Numbered from the stretch's first letter, positions 47,201 through 60,484 are shown. The stretch: 64,000 nt of DNA from Eumeta japonica (GCA_005406025.1 BGZK01001596.1:1-64000), one strand, 5' to 3'. Notes: a model not told the origin generated them from the letters alone. Program-made: numbers and translations.

Positions 47201-47260
47201 GGTTGCTTCATGTTATTACTAAGTGTTGTACTAAATTACTAATTATTCAATATTTTCTAT
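44220..47260. other. AT-rich spacer
   Basis: No gene supported. A mixed-composition stretch at 45190-45340 (cactaggaggcg-like, ttacagtcggcgtttacaag) and another at 46520-46600 (caaccggtcaccttgtggc) may be old repeats. Confidence 0.3.
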
Positions 47261-47264
47261 CAAT

Positions 47265-47425
47265 GAGTAAAAAAAGAAAACCTTGAGTTTTTTGCCCATT
47301 CTTCTCGTGGTGAATCAGCATTTGGAATGAGTGGTAATTTTAATGTCGAAAACAGTTGTTTATGACGCATTTCAAGAGTTATTCCTCTTGCCTACGAACT
47401 AAAAATATTTTTGATTTGATTTGAT
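47265..47425 (+). repeat. LINE 3' end fragment, forward
   Basis: Reads ttttttgcccattcttctcg, tggtgaatcagcatttgg, atgacgcatttcaagagtt, and ends with a (TTTGA)n tail tttttgatttgatttgatt. This is the 3' UTR pattern of a common lepidopteran LINE; the 5' part is missing. Confidence 0.65.
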
Positions 47426-47821
47426 TGGAGAAATATTTTTAAGTTTTTATATTTTTGCTCAGCTCACCAGCAAGTGAAAGAACAATAAATAGCAGCAATA
47501 TAAACTGCTTTACGATGTAACTAAGAAAATACTGGACTTATTTCTATAAATTCTTCTGATTCTTCACCATCGTTTCCACATCATTACGTACATATGGATG
47601 AGCATAAATAGCTAAACTGCTGTCCCTTGCGAAATCAAATGCCTGAGTTGTTATAGAAAATAAGGAATGTGATGTACGTATGTCTAATGCTTGAAGAGTT
47701 CCATTAATTCTTCATGAATCTCATTTTTAGAGTTTGGTGGCACTGCATCATCAGATTTAGTTCACACCTTACATTTTGATGAGCACAAGTTGCTTAGCAA
47801 CCTAGACGAAATCTCTCCGTA

Positions 47822-48010
47822 ATCTAAATTCAAATTCAAAATGTATTTATTTCAATGGTTATAAAATGGCACTTGAAATACGCCATATTTTTTGCGAATT
47901 AACACTTTACCATTCGTTCGAAAGGCAGTCTTACCTTAAGAAAAACAAACAAGAAATTAAAAGGTAGCTCTTTTCTAACAGCCCGGTAAGAAGTCGAGCC
48001 ACTTATACCC
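47822..48010 (-). repeat. LINE 3' end fragment, reverse
   Basis: Starts with aaattcaaattcaaaatgta (inverted tail), then ttatttcaatggttataaaa, tggcacttgaaatacgcc, attcgttcgaaaggcagtc, aggtagctcttttctaac. It is the reverse complement of the same LINE 3' end as at 47265-47425, so the two tails face each other. Confidence 0.65.
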
Positions 48011-48604
48011 GTGGATATTTGTCTTTAAAATGTTCAAATATTGTATAATACTATTTTTTACTTAGTGATTGCTTCATAATGGTTTTAAATTTATATAAGG
48101 ACACTATTTAACATGCGCACACAGAGCCCCCCAAATGAATTTGTGACTTTGCATAGTCGACTAACATGTAACCACATTTTATTTTTATTTTTGGTACTAA
48201 ATTTACGTCTATAACTATTTATTTCAAACATTTCTAAATTCTTTTTACAAGTTATATTATAAATTTTCATGTAGTTTCATACATGAAAATATCTGTGAAA
48301 TATTTGTCATTGAAGAATTCCAGTTGTCTCCTGTAATCTTCATTGTCAGTTCCACTTCACCAAATGATACCTTCAGAAAGGAAATACATGATTTACTATA
48401 GAAAACACCAAAGCACATTTGCCTATAATATGTGAGAAGTTCCATGAATACAAGGCAATCATCATCAGATCACAATTTTGATAAAAATGTGACCGATTTG
48501 CATGGACAATCTCTAAAATAAAAAAAGCACATAAATCGGTTAATAAATGACAAAGTTCTCGGACCTTAAAAAATACTATGGAATTAAAAAAACTATTTTT
48601 TTAG

Positions 48605-48680
48605 TATTCGTTTCGCCATACGACGTCCACTACCGGACATAAATTTCCCTCTTGGACTTGGACAATTTTTTTAGCACAAT
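48605..48680 (-). pseudogene. Tail of a LINE ORF (…YVQQWTS-like end)
   Basis: The plus strand reads gccatacgacgtccactacc, ggacataaatttccctc. The minus strand gives REIYVR-stop-WTSYG, matching the familiar end G-E-A-Y-V-Q-Q-W-T-S of RTE-like ORFs, with a stop in place of Q. Short relic. Confidence 0.5.
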
Positions 48681-48689
48681 TACGCTAAA

Positions 48690-50420
48690 TTACAATTATA
48701 TTCATTGAATAATCTCAAAAGTCAAAGGCTCTATTAAACACCAAACCTAAAGGGACATAATGTATCATCATTCTGGTTTCAAAACACTCCAAAATGTTAC
48801 CCATAATTATGGTCAATATTTCAAATCATTTCATAATTTGTCATAATATCGTATATTTTTTGACTTTTAATAATGAATTCGAAAATACGGCACTCATAAA
48901 ATCTACATTGCAATAGTTTACTCAACTCAACTCCAGTTGTCTCAACTTCCAAGATATTGTGCGACATTAAAACTTAAAAGACATTATTAACTATTCAATA
49001 TTTGGGTTAAAATTTATTTACTTTTACAGAAAATATTAGGCTAGTTTGAAAAATCGAAACGCTTGTATGCTAATCCTAGCCCACTTGGCCTTGTAAAACA
49101 AAGCGAGCAAATGGCTACTAACCTTATTATTTATGATCTTGCCTTTTTATTGCGATTTTTTAATTTTTATTAAATATTTATGTCATCTTTTCATTTCATT
49201 CTTTATCATGCACAGAGATTTTTTTAATTTCTTCAATCCTGTTTCATTCATAATATTATTTTGTGTTAACCATCTACCCTTAATAATTAATATTTACAAT
49301 GTCTTATTATTCACAGATCTACTCTGCAAAAATGCAAAAACCAACCTGATCATATATTATATGCTGATAGTTTTCTATTTGATATGTAACCCAACTTGTT
49401 TTTATTATGGAAAATAAAAAATAAAGCACGAGTACCTCATAATTATGCACTGATTGTTTAGCAAACATTAAAAGGAAACGGTGCTTTCAATTGCTCTAAT
49501 GTCGAAATCATAAAATTCTAACAGTTGCTATAATTATGCAAAAGCAGATAAATAAAATAACAAAAAAATGTATTTTATAATTTGAACTAATAAAACGAGA
49601 AATGTTTTTGCTGACAAAGAAAATGGTAGTTGGCGCTGTAAATTGAAATACAAGAAAAAAAGACAGGTTATTTAAATATCGGCCTTCGATTACCTCACAA
49701 TGAATTATTTTAAATATATTTATCACAAATATATATATATAAAATAGAGATATGAAATCGGACAATGATGTGAAACTATAGTTGTAACCACAAAATATAA
49801 TACAGAAAATGACGAAGAATTTCGCGCAATACGATCAAATAGTTCAGTTCAGTGGTAAATATAAAAATGGAGCTATTGTCGGAAAATCGGGCGAAGCAAT
49901 GAGTGGAAAATGGTAAGTCTATTAAAAAGGGTCGGAAAAGGCAGCCAGTCAAGAAATGTGATGTGGTAATAATGATTTGGCACACATATGCATTCGTGTG
50001 CGGTAAAATGTAAAAGTTATGAGGAAAATTGAGCCGGTGGCGTTAATAGTGAGAGTATTGTACAATATATTTGACCATTATTTGTTTTCTTTACTCATTC
50101 CATATTTATAACTCTTCGGGTGTATACAGATTCATATATCAAATTGAACTATATTATGACGAAAGCGAAGTATACGTAGGTGACACTTAAAATTTTTAGA
50201 ACTGACTACGTAGAAACTATAAAATAATAAAACCTATTTAAATAATAAACATAAAATTCTGCCAACCTTATTATGTATATTTCATTCATCTGGCAATCTT
50301 TTTTTTATAAATTGACGGTAAAATTAAATTGTTTGTTTAACGTCAACATAAATTTAACACCAGAAAATTTTCGTGTAATAATTTTCTATAACTGTAGTTG
50401 CCATATATACCAACAAGAAA
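48690..50420. other. AT-rich spacer
   Basis: No gene. Open frames at 49133-49417 and 49508-49985 are low-complexity, phenylalanine/isoleucine-rich translations of AT-rich DNA. Confidence 0.4.
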
Positions 50421-50433
50421 TTATAAAAGACTT

Positions 50434-51066
50434 CGTTTGATCTCTCATGATGAAGCTTCATCTCTAGCCACTGTTTGTAACTGGTTTAACGAGTTCAAAC
50501 GTAATCGTACTAATCTTACTGGGTGAGGGACTTTCTTCTACGGCGGCAACCGAAGATAACATGAGTGCTGTACGGCTCATGATATAGACTGACAAAATAG
50601 TGACCTACCAGCAGATTAGGACAAGCTTAGGCATCGGTATGAATTAAGTGCACAAAATCCTCAATGAATATTGAGCGTTCAGGAAGCTTTGTACTCGGCG
50701 AACACCTCATAATTTAACCAAAGCTCAAAAACGATGCAAAGATTTACCAGTGGTAACTGAAATGCTGTATACGATATAGTTACAAGTGAAAAATCCTGTA
50801 TTTACTATAAGAATCCCAAAACCAAAAGAAAGTCTGGTCAGTATGTAACGATACTAGAAAAAAAATAACTTTATTATGTAAAACAGGCGCGGCTAGTCCG
50901 CTTGGTGAAGATACTCAGCTCTGCTAGTCAGCGTGAGCGGAAGTTCTCAGAGGTGCGTTCGGAAGATTTTCAGTGGTATATAGACGCCGAGGAAGCAGTG
51001 ACTCCATATGAAAAGGCCGTCGAAACGACCACTAAGTTCAAGTGGGCAAAGTGTTTCTCTCAATAG
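50434..51066 (+). pseudogene. Mariner transposase relic with internal deletion
   Basis: The first part (50434-50870) reads DEASSLATVCNWFNEFKRNR, TATEDN-type residues ATEDNMSAVRLMI, VTYQQIRTSLGIG, RKLCTRRTPHNLTKAQK and YDIVTSEKSCIYYKNPKTKR. This is the mariner helix-turn-helix region plus the start of the catalytic domain. Four or more stops interrupt it. The first catalytic aspartate (usually T-G-D-E-S) reads T-S-E-K-S. The middle of the catalytic domain is deleted; DAEEAVTPYEKAVETTTKF and KWAKCFSQ (50980-51063) are the C-terminus. I found no convincing terminal inverted repeats. The overlapping 75-codon frame at 51008-51235 is in another frame and unrecognised. Confidence 0.75.
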
Positions 51067-51070
51067 CAAA

Positions 51071-52610
51071 GATTTTGCTATTTTGCTTAATTTTTGTTTT
51101 TCTATGGACTTTCATATTGATCTACGTACTATTAAGCAGTATTCGGTAAATCAAGGCCATATAGTACACCTTGAAGATATCTTAGACAAGACATTAAAGA
51201 TATTTCAGAAAACATGGTTGTATTGGGCTAATTAGTTACTTTCTAGTCAAAAATGATAACTTCATATAACAGTTTTAAATAAAATATTTTAACATATAAC
51301 GTTTAACATATAATAGTTTCAAAAAAACTGTTATTTTATTTTATGGGGGAAGTTTAAGGGCAACACTGAATGGCTGGATATTTGGCTACACTGCATGTCC
51401 AATGGCTGGAAGGAACAAACGATATGTTTTATCGCACTTCAATGAAAGACCAGAGATGTTAAAGAAACCAGACGTATTTTCTTTTTTTAAGATTTAAATG
51501 AGGACTACATTTTCTATTAACGCTTTAAAATATATAGAATTGCTCGAAATGGAAACTCATCTGTTAACGATTGTTTAAAAAATGTATTTTAACCTCCTCT
51601 TTCTTTTTTTTTATTTATAACAATTAATAGTATATCCGATTTAAGATTTAATAGTAAGCTGTAAGATAAAATAAACTTTACTCAAATCAAATTTATTGTA
51701 TTAAATAATTTTAATTTATCCAAACAAAATATATTATAATTTATCCAAACTGCACATAAATTCATTGAGATGGTAAGAAATATGAAGATGTAACTTCTAG
51801 AAAATGAAGCGGTACGATTTTTTGAACTCTGTGCCATATATCTTCTAATAATGCCTATTACATTATTATATATTACAGGTTCGTGCAGACTAAGTCACGA
51901 GCAAAAGCTAGCAATTAACAATAAATTCCGATCGTGTATACCGCATTCAAAAAACTTAATAAATCTCTTTATTAATACACTCTCATCTGAAATTTATAAA
52001 GCGTAAATGGAATTATCCCATCTATCTGTGAGCAAAACGGATGTGACGAAGAATTTCACGTAATACGATGACATAGACATTAATATCGCTCTAATTTTTC
52101 AAATAAATACTTACCAGTTATATAAATATTACGTATATTTGATTCCATTATAGGATTACTTACTAACCAAACCTAATTACACCTAATTATATCTCTCATT
52201 TCAAACCATTTACACGGTTTGTGGGAAATGTGGGATACTTAAACCTTGCTGTTAGACGAGAGAGTGTAAAAATTAAAAGTAACATAAATAAAAAGTAAAT
52301 AAATTGAATATGACGCATACAAAATCCACTACAAACACAGGCCCTCCCATAATCTTTTCATTTCAACTTAAAATTCTACATTAAGTGAAGTACCTAATGC
52401 CACTATCAATTATAGAATAAATCAAAGTGAGACCGAACTGTTACTCAAGATATTTGTCTCGAGTACTTAGCAGTTCGGTTTAACTACCATTCATACTATA
52501 AGTTCAGCGAGTGCTTCAAATAACTTAAAATACACCAAACAAGTCAATTGTTTAAATTGTTCTCTGACAATAGTCAAATAACTGTTGTCGCAGAATCATT
52601 TATAAACAAG
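51071..52610. other. AT-rich spacer
   Basis: No gene seen. Confidence 0.35.
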
Positions 52611-52614
52611 TTCT

Positions 52615-52890
52615 ACTAAGACTAACTAATGCGAGCGTCGAACGAAACCAACTAAGTCTCGACGCATTAATAATTCTCTTTTCGTGCGGTTCGCCGCAAC
52701 TAATGTTTCAGGCGGCTTATTATTGGAAAATTTTGTAATAACTGCTAATGCCGCGACACGCTAAGACCCTAACACGCGATCCCTTATTGCTCACGGAGGA
52801 AACACGAAGTACCGCAAAGTTCTTAGTCATATTTTATACTTGGTGATTGTTTGACCCCGCTTCGTCTCGATAATTCGTCGTTTAGTCTAC
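52615..52890. promoter_or_regulatory. GC-richer island, candidate regulatory DNA
   Basis: Contains gcgagcgtcgaacgaaacc, gtctcgacgcattaataatt, gtgcggttcgccgcaac, ggcggcttattattgg and acacgcgatcccttattg. Non-coding, complex, with homeobox-like ATTAAT and TTATTG cores. Confidence 0.33.
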
Positions 52891-53689
52891 AACTTATGTG
52901 ATAGCGGAGATGTGCATGTCGTCTCATACTATAACTAAAATGTCACGCGTCATACATAACCCATCTAGTGCTTAATCGATTCTTATATTCAAAGTCAGCA
53001 AGTCTACACTCAGATTTTATTTATCTTCTATTCAACTATGGAAAACAATTTGAACATATTCAAAAAGTGCCCGAGTTGTTTTCACTACAAAACGTTGCTG
53101 AGTAATGAAGAACTTGTATGTACATAAAGTCATTGTGTGGTCTTGTCATATATGTTAAAATTGGTTTATTGAATGTAACTAATATCAGTTACGTTTGATT
53201 CAAAATTAGAGAACATGAAAATGTACTTGCGTTGAAAAATTGTTAAAATTTAGATTTATTTTATTCAGTTATTTTAAAGAAGTGTAAACTAGAATTCCAT
53301 TTTAAATACTTATATATATTTCAGCGCAGGTTTCAACTAAATTTTCAATAATTCAGAAGATATTCGTGTTTTTGGACTTTAAAATAATGTTTGTTTCATT
53401 GACATCCTATCTTAGGAGTATCAAAAAAAAATGAGAACAATTTTCATTCTCATTTCATTCAAGACTAATTTTCTCAAGTGTTAGTGGAACATCAATTGAC
53501 GGGGTTTGTATGATTTTAATTTTGTCTTCAAATTGTGAAATTCAAGAGTTACAAGTATAAATATCACCTCAATTCATTAATTACAATCGAATTAGTTTGT
53601 ACAGTTTAGTTATCTGCATAATAATCAAATCAATCAATCGTTTGATTAACGCAGCGATCTTAGTTTAATTATAGTAAATAACATGAAAT

Positions 53690-53960
53690 TAAATGAAAAC
53701 ATCTTGCACACGCTACGCCCGCCACGAGCTGTTGTGGGTGTAGCGGCATTGAGGCCGTGGCTCGAGCTTATGCACTATATGCAATTACATCTAAATTGCT
53801 GCTCATTTTAAGCTAGTAATAATATTCTGCCGACCCGTGCCATTAACTTTCTGCAAGGAGGGTAAAAATGTGAGACGTTTTCGTGTCATAATGTTGACCT
53901 GTTCGCGCATTAAATTCAATTATTTTATTCCCTCTCTTTCCTTTTTCTTTCCTAAAATAC
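53690..53960. promoter_or_regulatory. GC-richer island, candidate regulatory DNA
   Basis: Contains cacgctacgcccgccacgag, ttgaggccgtggctcgagc, tatgcaattacatc, ccgacccgtgccattaac and tgttgacctgttcgcgcat. Non-coding, complex and AT-bordered. Confidence 0.33.
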
Positions 53961-54580
53961 ATTTTCATTCCTTTTATCTGCGTTAATAATCAGCAAGTGT
54001 TCATAGCACTGATGGTAAAACACTTGCGCAAATCCCTTATTTGGTTTTTAACAAATAAATTTTGCCATCGCGTTACTTATATTAAATATTATGTATAATT
54101 ATTAATAAAACACATACTTTTTATTAATTTCAATCTAATTACATATTTTTAGTGTTTTTTAACACAATAGAAATAATTGCAATGAAAGTTTTCTGAACAT
54201 AATAAATTATATGAATTTTCGTTAATTGATTCTTAATAAAATTTGTATTTGCAAATTAAGTACCTTCAAAATTGAAAAAAAATTAAGAACTCTTATATAA
54301 ATGTATCCTGTCATTTAGCTGTAAACCACTAATACTAAGCTACTATAAATGCGGTTTATGTTTTTTAATGTGAACCATATTTTCAGAGAGATAGATTATT
54401 TGTTAAATAGAACATAAAAAACAGAATCTAGTTATTCAATTGTGACTGTTCTCTCATCGTTAGTTTTGTGCCATGTAATTACACCACATCATTAACTATG
54501 ATATTAGCAAATTAATTCTATGTTTCACTATTTAAGGCAATAAGTCTGCTGAATACATCAACATACACTGTCAATAATTT
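53961..54580. other. AT-rich spacer
   Basis: No gene or repeat delimited. Confidence 0.4.
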
Positions 54581-54584
54581 CAGA

Positions 54585-55620
54585 TTTATTATAAAAAAAT
54601 CTATAAATTCTGCAGGTCGTCCCTAAAACTTCCCAATGTGATATTTATCAATGTGTATTTGAGGTTCTCGAACCCAAAAACATTGTTGTTTCGAAAATGA
54701 AAGACTTACCTGTAAGCTTTTTGAGCTCAAAAATTCGACAAAACAGTTGTTATTGGCCATTCTTGAAACGTTTTGCTGCAGTCAAACTCAAAGTCTTCAA
54801 AAATACACTTAACAGTAAATTATGGCGTTTGAGCTTAAAATTTTCTCCAAGCTTAAGGTCGTTTTCAATCTTTCCAACTCAAAAATGTAATTCTAATGCG
54901 TTTTTAGGTTTTTGATTTCAAACATTAAAATTTATTTCAATAAAACGCGATTATTAATTTTTAAATTAAGAAATTTTTAGAATGCGTGGTTCGATTTTGA
55001 TTTGCGTTGCGCCATCCTACATAATATTTTTAGCAAAGAAAGTTGAGTGATTTCTAAGCAGAAGAGCTAGTTAACTTTCGGAACTTATAGGTAGCGTAGT
55101 TTAAGGAATATTCTAAAAAAAATACTTTTAATAATTTTTTCAACACATGCATATACATACACACGCAAGCACGCAAGCACGCACGCACACACACTTTTGG
55201 GGAAAAAAGCTAATTAAATTTATGTATCGATCGTTAAAGTAGTCTAAAAGTTATTTCAAAAAAACCTTTTTTTTTAAACTGTATTACTAGAATTCCTCAA
55301 AATTTATCTCACGAAACTAGTTCAAAGGTTCACGTAGTCTAAGTTGAGTGGATCCTTTTTGAATGCGTCATATTGCGTTTCTACCGGTTTATCCGTTCTA
55401 AATTTGTGAAAGATTTAAATACACACACACGCACACACACACAAACACAAAAAGTACACACACAGAGAGAGAGAGAGAGATATCACTTGGAAAATGGTCG
55501 AAATAGATTCCTAGAGCCCTAAACTGTCAATGTTCGATAAAAACTCGAGTTTAAAACCAGTAAGTTCCCGATAATATTAATATTTTTTACATTTTCACAA
55601 CGAAAAGTTAAAAATTACAA
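54585..55620 (+). repeat. Composite repeat family, copy 5
   Basis: The head is tctgcaggtcgtccctaaaa, tttttgagctcaaaaattcg, ttgagcttaaaattttctcc. The core is gatttgcgttgcgccatcc and ggtagcgtagtttaagg with a CA/CG tract (55140-55195). It continues with agtctaagttgagtggatcc, ccggtttatccgttc and a second CA and GA tract (55425-55485). The tail is ggaaaatggtcgaaatagat, tcctagagccctaaactg. The most complete single-copy order of blocks in the window. Confidence 0.7.
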
Positions 55621-55705
55621 GCCCAATGTCACGATCACTTATCAGATCCTACTATACCCTCACCAAAAAATATAATTTGTTATAACTCCTCTAACAAATA
55701 TTAAA

Positions 55706-55708
<3 letters not shown>

Positions 55709-55788
<80 letters not shown>
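55709..55788. repeat. (AC)14(AT)26 compound microsatellite
   Basis: An AC run (55709-55736) passes directly into an AT run (55737-55788). Confidence 0.97.
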
Positions 55789-55792
<4 letters not shown>

Positions 55793-55799
55793 ATATGCT

Positions 55800-56395
55800 T
55801 AATTGCACTCGAGCGACTTTTGTTTAGAAGACTCGGGCTCGGGGGTGAGCAATCTGTGCAGCGTGCAGTCTCTTATATACAATTTTACTTTGTGGCACAG
55901 TCTTCCACTCCCATCCCTCCCAAAAACGCATCACTTCCCTTCACGGACATAATCCCGCGGAGTGGTCTTTAATGTATGCATACAACATCGGCTGTAACAA
56001 CTATCAAGAATTTTAAGACAAAAAATAAACGATTCATAATTATTTACTTATAATTAGCGATCTTATTGTGCAATTACAGATTGTTTTATAATTTCTTGTC
56101 GAAATTGCTAGTTTCACTTACAATTGAATACATACCTTTCCGTTTTGTATCAACCCTATCGCATATTGCTCCGGCCGTGGTCACAGACGCACTTACGCTA
56201 ACGTGCCATATCATCGATATATACTTAATGTGTAGCTTGCCCTGTGCTGTATAAATTCGTATTTAAAAGTACTTCGTTTACTACAAAAACGAAAACGTAG
56301 CAGTAATAATGGTCATCACTGCTTAATGCAATTTTCAAAAACAGTTCTCCATCCGTAGAACGACATTAATTAAAAAAAAATCTCAAACCTTTTCT
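55800..56395. other. Spacer, nothing recognised
   Basis: Open frames at 55787-55972 and 56066-56254 are not recognisable. Confidence 0.35.
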
Positions 56396-56399
56396 ACAA

Positions 56400-56760
56400 A
56401 GACGTTGTCCCTTTCTATAACTTACTCGTAACGCCTTTTGTTATCGCCTAAGAAAGCGGCCACTTTAGTCTAACCCTAACGACGCGAGTGGGTGAGACTT
56501 CCGTCAGATAAGAGTTACCTTTATCCCTCGCCTGCTTCTCACTCACGACCATTTTTCATTCTTTTGTTGGGCCACGCAATAGGCATTAGGGTGGCGTTGA
56601 ATGACCCCCTATTCTCGCACAGGTTACGTTTAATATATTTAAATATCTCAACACTTCCTCCACCCCCGTTCATGGGTGGACATTAATAACGCGGATGTGA
56701 TTATGCGATCTCTCGTTGAATGAATCATAAGAAACGGCAAAATTAACTAAGTGAGAATAT
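56400..56760. promoter_or_regulatory. GC-richer island, candidate regulatory DNA
   Basis: Contains acgacgcgagtgggtgagac, tcccctcgcctgc-like blocks, gggccacgcaataggcatta, gggtggcgttgaatgacc and ggacattaataacgcggatg. A 64-codon frame here is unrecognised. Inferred regulatory. Confidence 0.3.
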
Positions 56761-59210
56761 TTTTTGGCCTGTTATTTTTATGCTAACTTAAATGGCCTAA
56801 ACTTGTATATTTCTTATATTTCGTTGCTTATTGTTTTAGTTTGAGTAACATAAAAAGACCTGCCAACGAGATTATTATTCAATGTTTCATTACTCATTGA
56901 CCTTCATTTCACATCACACTTTTAACTCTTTACTCAATAGAGTCATAGACCGATGATAAATATATTTATTTTCTTGATATATATATAAGTTGACTAGATA
57001 CGATAATGAAATGATATGTCAGTAAAATTACAATCGAACTAATATAATTATAAGTTATCAAATATTCTTTACTATTTTTGTTCCAATACAAAATGTATAA
57101 AACGAAGTATATGATACAACATCATTTACTGTAAGATAATCCTTCGTTTTATGCTCTCTATAGCTACTCGTAAAATTAAAAGATTAAAATTTTCGTTATT
57201 ACCACATTTATTTACAAAATAATTTTATTTTATCTTCTTTACCTTTATTAATAACATCATATTAAATATAACTACATTTTAAACTGTTTATTAGTTTACG
57301 TAAGTAAGTATATACGTAAATATATGTATATAAACTTATTGTTATTAAGCGACAGACATAAATTACTATATATATATTACATACCGTAAGGCATCGAAGA
57401 TTCGAAATATGATGTCCGATTCTGGCATTAAAATTGTTGATGCCGTATTTCCTGAAAGTACGTGAATAGCCAAAAAATTGAGATATATGGCGCCCGCTAG
57501 AATGCAACACTAACTGAGACAATAGCGGTATTATAATAAATTCTGACTAAAAAAAAAAATGAAACCTATCAAATGGAATATCGTTGTATAGGTTTTTAAA
57601 ATTCAAATTTCACAAACGTTTTGTAATTTTAATAAACATTTAAAATCTACGAGGCTTCAAAATTTCTCTTATAATGTATCTCTTTGTCTCAGATAGATTT
57701 CAAAACCCACACTGTTATCACTGTTTCTTAGAATAAAAGAAAAATGAAATTTTGTTTTTCTGAAATTTGATTATATTTTTACACATACGCAAATACATAT
57801 TTCATGTGAGTAGATATAAATTAATGTAGTGTTTTTCAGATTTTAGAATTTTCTTTCTTATGGACCTTTATTTGATTCTTTTTATATTTTTTTGAAATCC
57901 CTACAACGTGACACTAATTGACTAATACGTACATTTGCATAAAATGTTATTAGCATAAAAATGCTAATTCGACGAACTGTCATTCACTTAGTGATTGAGT
58001 GCTGGAGACCTTTTAATGGAAACGCCATTTTAATTCTATTTATATCCATCACCCATCTTATGAAGGCTGTTATCATTCCATGAAATTAATTACTAATAAC
58101 TAATGAATTTACTATTTTTTTTTTCTAACAAACTATGATCCGCAACTTTATATATTAAAACTTTTAACACTAATCTAAACTATATAAAATCATATAATAT
58201 ACATATATATAGAAATAGTAATGACGCTATTTAACAACAATAACTAAATAACAATAACGAGCAATCTAAATTCAACAAGTTATGCTTATTTTCGATAAAA
58301 TAGAGACACAATAGAATTTATTCTCGCCAACATTCTGGAATATTTAATATTCCAGAATATGATTTATAATAACAATTATGCTGTAGCTTACAATAAAGAT
58401 CATAGGTGTCGTAATTGCATGTACTTAACGATGATTGCACGGTTAGATAATTTCAGAATCTTCATTATTTTCGTTTTATGTACGATATGAGAAATGAAAC
58501 TCCAGCTTCGTTCTTGATTGATTTCATTTCGCAATAACATAAAGCCCTACTAGGCACGTTGACCTCATTAACTAATAGATGTTAAGTACCAGATTTCTTG
58601 TAGGTGGTATAAGTAGGTGCGCATGAGTGTTTCGCTAGAAAATATAAAAGCGATTTACCTATCGTTCGACAAATTCTCGTGACCCTTCTCATTTTAACGA
58701 ATCTTGACTCCATTAGATAATAACTTATTCCGGGTGGTCCTCTTTGAAACATACTATTATCCACAAAGGCGCAAAAAAACCTGGTTTATATTATTTTCAT
58801 CAATGTTATATTATTTATAAATTTTGTGTATTTCTCGAAAGCGATTTAGACTTAGTCGACTACATTTTAAATATTGCATTATATTCACATAAATTTGAAC
58901 ATAATCCATTATTTTTTACCGAAGTGGATTCAGTAGTATCTAAATCACTGTCAATTCAGCTTATATCACCGCTCACTTACTCACTTTCTTTCAAATTATG
59001 GTGATTCGCTAAAAATCTGAATATTAGAAAATTTCAGGAACCAATAGTCTTGATCAACAGTCTGACGAGACTGCTCAAAGGCAAAAAAAAAACTGAGGAT
59101 TGTTACGTTCCTAAACTGAAAATATAGAGTTCCTGGAATGATTACCAGCGCCAACGAAAAATTGAGGTTTTTACTGCTTTTCTCTTTTTCCGTATTTAGG
59201 TAAAGTAAAT
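56761..59210. other. AT-rich spacer
   Basis: No gene. The only structured site is the palindrome at 58332-58358. Confidence 0.35.
58332..58358. repeat. 27-bp perfect palindrome with HSE-like halves
   Basis: ATTCTGGAATATT, one central T, then AATATTCCAGAAT. Each half holds a TTCnnGAA dyad as in heat-shock elements. No gene start is nearby to support a promoter function. Confidence 0.6.
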
Positions 59211-59228
59211 ATATATTGTTAAGTGGCT

Positions 59229-59522
59229 TGACAATACATATTTACAGCTTTAAATTCGCTTTTGAAATTTGTAATTGTTAATTGTTAAAGTTAAACTAAA
59301 GTTAAGCTAAACATGTCAAAATACATTGTTTTGACTTCATAATTGGCAGTTGGCTAAGGTAATCTTAAATATATCGGTATTTGTTACATTAAATGAATAT
59401 CAGAAATGCCAATATCTGTAAGACTGTTAATATTTTAACATGTTTAATCTTTAAGTTTATCAATTAGCTATTAACTATTGCAAACGTGAATTTAAAGCTC
59501 ACCGCTGTTACAATTGTCTTAA
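59229..59522. repeat. MITE-like long inverted repeat
   Basis: The left arm (59229-59325) and the right arm (59430-59522) are inverted imperfect copies: agctttaaattc versus gaatttaaagct, taaacatgtcaaaat versus ttttaacatgttta. A spacer of about 100 bases separates them. Coding potential is absent, so a foldback or miniature inverted-repeat element is likely. Confidence 0.5.
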
Positions 59523-59545
59523 GTTATGGTCAAAAAAGTTAGATT

Positions 59546-60480
59546 AATTATATATTTTAATATACCTGTGGCCAAAACGTCTTAAATAAAGTAACTCTAA
59601 TAAAAAAAACTAATAAAACCTGTTATCAAAAATTTATTATTTAAACTAATTTCACGTTTTTATAGTCAATAGAAACTAAATCATGGCAAACAAATAAAAT
59701 TACCCTAATAAAAATAATGAACATAATAATTTATTTGAGGTAACTAAACCCAACACCTATCTGTAAACTTTGTTCCAAAATTGAAGTACTCTGAGGTAAA
59801 AGAATGTCAAATAATGAAAAATAAGATTAAATCGCATTTGGCATATTTTTAACTAACACCGAATTCATAAACAAATAAATATTTTGAGTAATATGTATTT
59901 GAATGCGTTTTCTTTAAAAAAAAATTATTTTAGTAATTTTGATTTGATGACTTGGCTGCACCACAAAAATGAGTCGGCTCGAAAGATGATATACCATAGT
60001 CTAACAGGACACGGACATTAAACATTTAATGTCAGAGATCATAAAGTTTCGTAAAAATATTGGTTTTAAATCGAACACTTTGACAACAATTAATACTCTT
60101 GAAATGATCCAAAGCATTAAATAAAAATTTCTAATTTGGCAGGAGCTGACATAACAGGAGTTGTTAATTTTTGTCTGAAATAAAAACTGCCATTAGTACA
60201 CATAAAGTTTTCTTGTTTTCTTTAATTAAATTTTTGATTCAACAAAATTTAACTCTGCTTTTCCAACAACAGTGAACATTGTAGACATTGAAATTTTCAC
60301 ATCATTCTTTACTTTGTTTACGCGAAGTTCAAATATAAATCGTTATTGACTTCATCCGGGACTATGCTATTTTCAAAGATAATTTAGATAATCTGTTTCT
60401 TGAGGTATAATTTCTATAGAAAATATCTGAAAAACATTCGACCCTACAAACAACCCTAACACTTCACGCTATATTTATCG
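59546..60480. other. AT-rich spacer
   Basis: No gene seen. Confidence 0.35.
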
Positions 60481-60484
60481 ATTT

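Noticed and set aside
49133..49985. Membrane-protein-like open frames
   Set aside because: Phe/Ile/Tyr-rich translations expected from AT-rich DNA; no start context or splice signals.
51008..51235. 75-codon plus-strand frame after the mariner relic
   Set aside because: It is in a different frame from the mariner C-terminus and matches nothing I know; could be a chance frame.
55425..55790. Possible CRISPR or satellite array
   Set aside because: These are CA, GA and AT microsatellites, without spacer-repeat organisation.
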